Positions 35,564-38,721 of a DNA stretch of 38,721 nt are shown in pieces (positions within the stretch are counted from its first letter, which is position 1; every line of letters starts with the position of its first letter). The DNA comes from Candidatus Heimdallarchaeota archaeon LC_2 (GTDB lineage: Archaea; Asgardarchaeota; Heimdallarchaeia; Heimdallarchaeales; Kariarchaeaceae): positions 1 to 38,721 of the forward strand of contig MDVR01000113.1 of the NCBI GenBank assembly GCA_001940725.1, written 5' to 3'. Under the pieces are notes generated by a model. It made no database searches. It saw only the letters and a list, made by a program, of their open reading frames with translations, and was not told the origin of the DNA. Position numbers and translations under genes: made by a program.

Positions 35564-36349
35564 ATGGAATCATTACTCGAGCTTGATGAAAAAATCATTG
35601 TTAAATTGGATAAATACTTTCCAGGCAATATCTTCATAGATGATGGGATGGTCGCAATATGTAAAGTTGGCTCATATTTAGTGGAATTAGATATTTCTGG
35701 CAGGACAAAGACAGATCTTTCTTTACTTTACGAATTATTTGAGGACGAATGGGCAGAAGTCTATGGACAAATTATAGAATTCTACGACTATGAAGACAGT
35801 TATTCCATAGCCGAGGATATCATGAAATCAATATCTGACAAAAAAGTTAGGCGATATTGTGACAGGATTACAAAACAGATAGAAGATGAATCTGATTTAG
35901 AGATTAAAATTGAACTGTTAAATAAACTATCTGAGGATTGTAAACTCTCTTTGGAAGAATTACCTCAACTAGAGGAGGATTGTATTTATCATACGTCCAG
36001 AAATCTATTCTATGTGAGGGGTAGGAAATCCAGAACAAATGAGACAATTAGAAGATTTACAGTTGCAAAACATGTGCTTGAGTTTCTCCAACAGGGACAT
36101 AAATATACTGTGAGGCTTGAATTTAGTAATAAATCTAATGCCCCCAAAGTCAATTTCCATGTTTCTGAAGGGACTTTCGACAGGGATATACTCTATTCCA
36201 AACGAAAACCACCTTTTTCTAATGGTGATAATAGTTTAAGGTTGAACACCCCAAAAATCCTCCTAGAAAGGCTCTGGAATGATAATAATGAATTTGAGGT
36301 TTTCATTAGGCTAATAGAGAACGAAATTGAATTTCTACTCTGTGAATAA
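35564..36349 (+). CDS. Hypothetical acidic protein
   Basis: A 261-residue protein of unknown family. The N-terminal ~75 residues look like a small alpha/beta fold (IFIDDGMVAICKVGSYLVELDIS), followed by an acidic helical stretch (~70-150). The C-terminal ~110 residues are beta-rich and basic in part (NLFYVRGRKSRTNETIRRFTVAKHV, TVRLEFSNKSNAPKVNFHV). There is no signal peptide or membrane segment. It is expressed from a TATA box 25 nt upstream without a leader, and three CGGACCG motifs lie just beyond, so it is probably regulated separately from the toxin operon. It is convergent with the next gene (30 bp between stops). Confidence 0.65.
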   Translation: MESLLELDEKIIVKLDKYFPGNIFIDDGMVAICKVGSYLVELDISGRTKTDLSLLYELFEDEWAEVYGQIIEFYDYEDSYSIAEDIMKSISDKKVRRYCDRITKQIEDESDLEIKIELLNKLSEDCKLSLEELPQLEEDCIYHTSRNLFYVRGRKSRTNETIRRFTVAKHVLEFLQQGHKYTVRLEFSNKSNAPKVNFHVSEGTFDRDILYSKRKPPFSNGDNSLRLNTPKILLERLWNDNNEFEVFIRLIENEIEFLLCE

Positions 36350-36379
36350 TACCAGTTTTTACTTGAGTACGATTGGCTA

Positions 36380-37180
36380 CTAGTTTACTAATGAAAACTC
36401 ATTGATATCCTCTACTCTCCGGTTTCTTAATACATTTTTTCCAAGGATTTGAATTATCCATTCAAGGACCTCAGAATACTTAATAAATACAATCAGATCA
36501 GGGGTGCCGAATTCCTTCTTTTTCCCCTTGTTATAATTGGGAACATTATTGATAACCATCCACAATTTCTTAGCATGAGGGGATTTCTCAACTGTCCACC
36601 ACTTCCCGACCTTCAATAAGAGAGATTTCCAATTGGTTCCAGGCATAAAATACGTACGCATATGCAAATTATTGGCTGTAATTTTGGTACTCGGATACAA
36701 TGATTTCTTGAAGTCCTTGTCTGTGATGATAATCCCAAAGGTTCTGAACAGAATTTCTATTCGCTGGTAAAAATACATTCGGTATTCCCGTAGTTTTTTC
36801 TTATTAGTTCGAAATAGTTGATACCTCTGATTTCTGTAATGAATGGATTGATTTCTCGATATATTGAGCTGTCTTTCCACCTCGGTTTCTTTCCCCTTTA
36901 TCACCTGCCAACCTCTGCTCAGATTATTCCATGGGATCTTGTGCATGTAAGCGCCGATTTTCTCCCAGAGATTGTGATTTATGCTTTCGGAAAGTTGGTA
37001 TGATCCAGGTGTATTATCAATTTCCTCCAAATGTAATCCCCGATTTAGTTCCACAATATTTCGGGTAAGTAATTGATGCTCATTTAGGATCTCGATATAC
37101 TCATCGTACCGGGTTGATAATATTATTAACTGTTCAGTATGATCTACCTCATTGATTATTATAGGCTGTGATTCAGTCAT
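36380..37180 (-). CDS. Hypothetical basic protein
   Basis: A 266-residue protein that I do not recognise. The first third is acidic and helical. The middle is strongly basic and aromatic (RNQSIHYRNQRYQLFRTNKK, REYRMYFYQRIE), and near the C-terminus there is GTPDLIVFIKYSEVLEWIIQILG. The GTPDLIVF strand recalls nuclease-fold cores, but no ExK partner motif is evident, so I do not call a nuclease. A basic surface would fit nucleic acid binding (inference). The minus strand has CTTAAATAC (37203-37211) centred 27 nt before the ATG, so the gene is probably leaderless. Its upstream neighbour on the same strand is the membrane-protein gene, 94 bp away. Confidence 0.6.
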   Translation of the reverse strand: MTESQPIIINEVDHTEQLIILSTRYDEYIEILNEHQLLTRNIVELNRGLHLEEIDNTPGSYQLSESINHNLWEKIGAYMHKIPWNNLSRGWQVIKGKETEVERQLNISRNQSIHYRNQRYQLFRTNKKKLREYRMYFYQRIEILFRTFGIIITDKDFKKSLYPSTKITANNLHMRTYFMPGTNWKSLLLKVGKWWTVEKSPHAKKLWMVINNVPNYNKGKKKEFGTPDLIVFIKYSEVLEWIIQILGKNVLRNRRVEDINEFSLVN

Positions 37181-37202
37181 TATTAGAGGTTTGAAGTTCT
37201 GA

Positions 37203-37211
37203 GTATTTAAG
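37203..37211 (-). promoter_or_regulatory. TATA-like box for the gene starting at 37180
   Basis: CTTAAATAC on the minus strand is centred 27 nt before the start codon and predicts a leaderless transcript. Confidence 0.45.
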
Positions 37212-37265
37212 CACGGAAGTTTGTTATTTTAGTTTGAATCCTAAAGATTCTAATGATTCGCAATT

Positions 37266-37588
37266 TTCTAGTTTCTAGTTTGCTCTTTCATTTATCCACT
37301 CTGGAATTTCATGAAGATGTTTTTTATCATATTCAATTATATTCCTATTTTCAATCTCTGATTTCAAAATTTGGAATTCTTTGGAGTCTGGATTGTCAAT
37401 GATTACTGATTGTATGACCTCTAACATAATGTATCTATATAACTCATGTTTTTCGTATTCATGGTTTACAATTTCGGGGCGTATGGGTATTGAATTTCTC
37501 TTCAATAAATCACTTATGTCTGTTGGGTCGTTCTGTTGGAAATTTCTTATTCTCTTCAATAACTCTCCATATTTTCCTTTATTAATGG
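37266..37588. repeat. Exact 323-bp direct repeat, first copy
   Basis: The sequence from TTCTAGTTTCTAG at 37266 matches 38399-38721 base for base as far as I can check by eye (offset 1133), and the match is cut only by the window end. It covers the 3' part of the membrane-protein gene. Confidence 0.9.
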
Positions 37589-38054
37589 TATAACTTACCT
37601 TTATCTTTTTTGTATTTTTATTATCCAATATAGTTTTACAACAGATCAATATAAGATCCGAAATCTCTCTTAGCTGTTTTATTTTATTCCTATCACTGGT
37701 TATGTTGTCATAACTTTTATAGTGCTCAATTTTGGTTAAGCGAGGTAAATAGGCAGCAAATGCTATCATAAAAAACAGATCCAAGAGGACCACTGTTAAT
37801 CTAACCAAATCACTCCGGGTTTGCCACATAATTACATATGATATCATAACACTCAGTAGAATAACAAGGGACAGATTTCTTAGTAGCCTTGATCTGAATT
37901 TTTTTACCCGCTCATCCAATTCTTTATCATAATCTAGTATTAAATCCCTATAAATAACTAGATCAGATAAGGTATTGAATTTGTCCCCGAACACAATAGT
38001 TTGATTTTTTATTTCACTCGAACTATTTTTATCCGATCTTGCATTTTTCATCAT
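37275..38054 (-). CDS. Hypothetical two-pass membrane protein
   Basis: A 259-residue protein. Two adjacent hydrophobic helices (about residues 59-77 and 84-103, with WQTRSD between) make a membrane hairpin, so both termini should be on the same side, probably cytoplasmic given the basic flank KKFRSRLLRN. The N-terminus has a short helical region. The C-terminal ~150 residues are soluble, charged and helical. No family recognised. The two-helix hairpin with a cytosolic domain resembles SLATT-type membrane effectors of defence systems in outline, but no sequence signature confirms this. ATG 38054 lies 26 nt after a TTTATATAAA box. The last 94 codons are duplicated exactly at 38408-38692 and beyond. 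Confidence 0.68.
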   Translation of the reverse strand: MMKNARSDKNSSSEIKNQTIVFGDKFNTLSDLVIYRDLILDYDKELDERVKKFRSRLLRNLSLVILLSVMISYVIMWQTRSDLVRLTVVLLDLFFMIAFAAYLPRLTKIEHYKSYDNITSDRNKIKQLREISDLILICCKTILDNKNTKKIKVSYTINKGKYGELLKRIRNFQQNDPTDISDLLKRNSIPIRPEIVNHEYEKHELYRYIMLEVIQSVIIDNPDSKEFQILKSEIENRNIIEYDKKHLHEIPEWINERAN

Positions 38055-38398
38055 CTACTATATATTTAATCACTCTTTATATAAATAAACCAATTTACTT
38101 TGACTATTTGTAATAATTTTGAACTCTGAGTTTCCCTTTTCATTCATTAGTAGAGCTTATTAAAAAACCCATATTAAAATAGCTTTAAATCGAAAAATAA
38201 CTAAGTTTCACGACAATTCGTGCGTGTCTTATTTTATAAAGAGTGGTACTAATAAATAAAGGTATGAGCTATTTGATTTAGTATTCTTTCAAAAGCGTAG
38301 TTATTTTGGTTGTGTTAGTGTGTCGGGTACTACCAAGAAAATAAAAAAAAACTACTACCAAAACCGTTCGAAGTATAATGTTTAGTGTAGAAACGGCA
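38055..38398. other. Intergenic region, no gene seen
   Basis: About 340 bp separate the membrane-protein gene from the partial second copy. Apart from the TATA box I see only AT-rich DNA and a short direct repeat of ACTACCA (about 38332 and 38355). No ORF or RNA gene is supported. Confidence 0.5.
38076..38085 (-). promoter_or_regulatory. TATA box of the membrane-protein gene
   Basis: The palindromic TTTATATAAA is centred about 26 nt upstream of the ATG at 38054 on the minus strand, predicting a leaderless mRNA. Confidence 0.55.
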
Positions 38399-38721
38399 TT
38401 CTAGTTTCTAGTTTGCTCTTTCATTTATCCACTCTGGAATTTCATGAAGATGTTTTTTATCATATTCAATTATATTCCTATTTTCAATCTCTGATTTCAA
38501 AATTTGGAATTCTTTGGAGTCTGGATTGTCAATGATTACTGATTGTATGACCTCTAACATAATGTATCTATATAACTCATGTTTTTCGTATTCATGGTTT
38601 ACAATTTCGGGGCGTATGGGTATTGAATTTCTCTTCAATAAATCACTTATGTCTGTTGGGTCGTTCTGTTGGAAATTTCTTATTCTCTTCAATAACTCTC
38701 CATATTTTCCTTTATTAATGG
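38399..38721. repeat. Exact 323-bp direct repeat, second copy, runs off the window
   Basis: Identical to 37266-37588. The left boundary is sharp: the bases before it (CGGCA here, CAATT in the first copy) are unrelated. The right boundary is unknown. Confidence 0.9.
38408..38721 (-). CDS. Second copy of the two-pass membrane protein, C-terminal part, partial
   Basis: The minus-strand frame ends at 38408 and is open to the right edge. Its visible 104 or so codons are identical to the C-terminus of the gene at 37275-38054. The N-terminus and membrane helices, if present, lie outside the window. Complete identity means either a very recent tandem duplication or an assembly artefact at a contig end. 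Confidence 0.6.
   Translation of the reverse strand, partial: INKGKYGELLKRIRNFQQNDPTDISDLLKRNSIPIRPEIVNHEYEKHELYRYIMLEVIQSVIIDNPDSKEFQILKSEIENRNIIEYDKKHLHEIPEWINERAN

Noticed and set aside
36380..37180. Restriction endonuclease call based on GTPDLIVF
   Set aside because: No downstream ExK or QxK was found, and the rest of the protein gives no nuclease pattern.
37266..38721. The 323-bp repeat as an insertion sequence or MITE
   Set aside because: There are no inverted ends or target duplications at the visible boundary, and the repeat is made of the coding end of a gene.

Overview
The window reads as archaeal, AT-rich chromosomal DNA carrying an accessory (defence and toxin) region. Archaeal signs are TATA-like boxes about 25-27 nt upstream of start codons with no leader (35564, 37180, 38054), a C-terminal PCNA-interacting (PIP-box) peptide on a DNA methyltransferase, and mixed use of leaderless starts and strong Shine-Dalgarno sites. 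Asgard archaea are a plausible source, but no marker gene here proves it. No rRNA, tRNA or CRISPR array was recognised.

Layout. (1) 1-11918: a DISARM-class-1-like cluster. It has the C-terminus of a SNF2-type helicase (DrmD-like, cut by the window edge), a large adenine methyltransferase (DrmMI-like), a small antisense gene, and an 1825-residue helicase that appears to join DrmA-like helicase and DrmB-like DUF1998/MZB parts and adds a C-terminal VSR/DUF559-like nuclease-fold domain. (2) 12182-17646: two convergent probable defence genes, an Mrr-nuclease-STAND-NTPase protein with an Avs-like layout and a winged-helix/zinc-ribbon/PD-(D/E)XK protein whose start is preceded by six tandem 9-bp repeats. 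(3) 17996-19971: an orphan C-terminal DUF1998-nuclease fragment followed directly by a complete IS630-family element with perfect inverted ends, a TA duplication and an A8 frameshift site. (4) 20630-35251: a tight four-gene operon with a TcA-like pore subunit, a fused TcB-TcC-like Rhs cocoon with a variable C-terminal cargo, an unrecognised 324-residue protein and a class II diterpene cyclase with a DSDD motif. (5) 35564-38721: three unrecognised genes, one a two-pass membrane protein, and a 323-bp exact repeat of the 3' end of that membrane-protein gene running off the right edge.

The defence genes probably act by methylation-based self marking (DrmMI), helicase/nuclease attack (the DrmAB-like protein) and STAND-type sensing. 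The most unusual unit is the Tc-toxin operon in an archaeal context joined to a terpene cyclase gene. The next most unusual is the methyltransferase with a PIP box, which suggests recruitment to the replication clamp. A CGATCGAT-type palindrome recurs mainly in the intergenic DNA of the accessory region.
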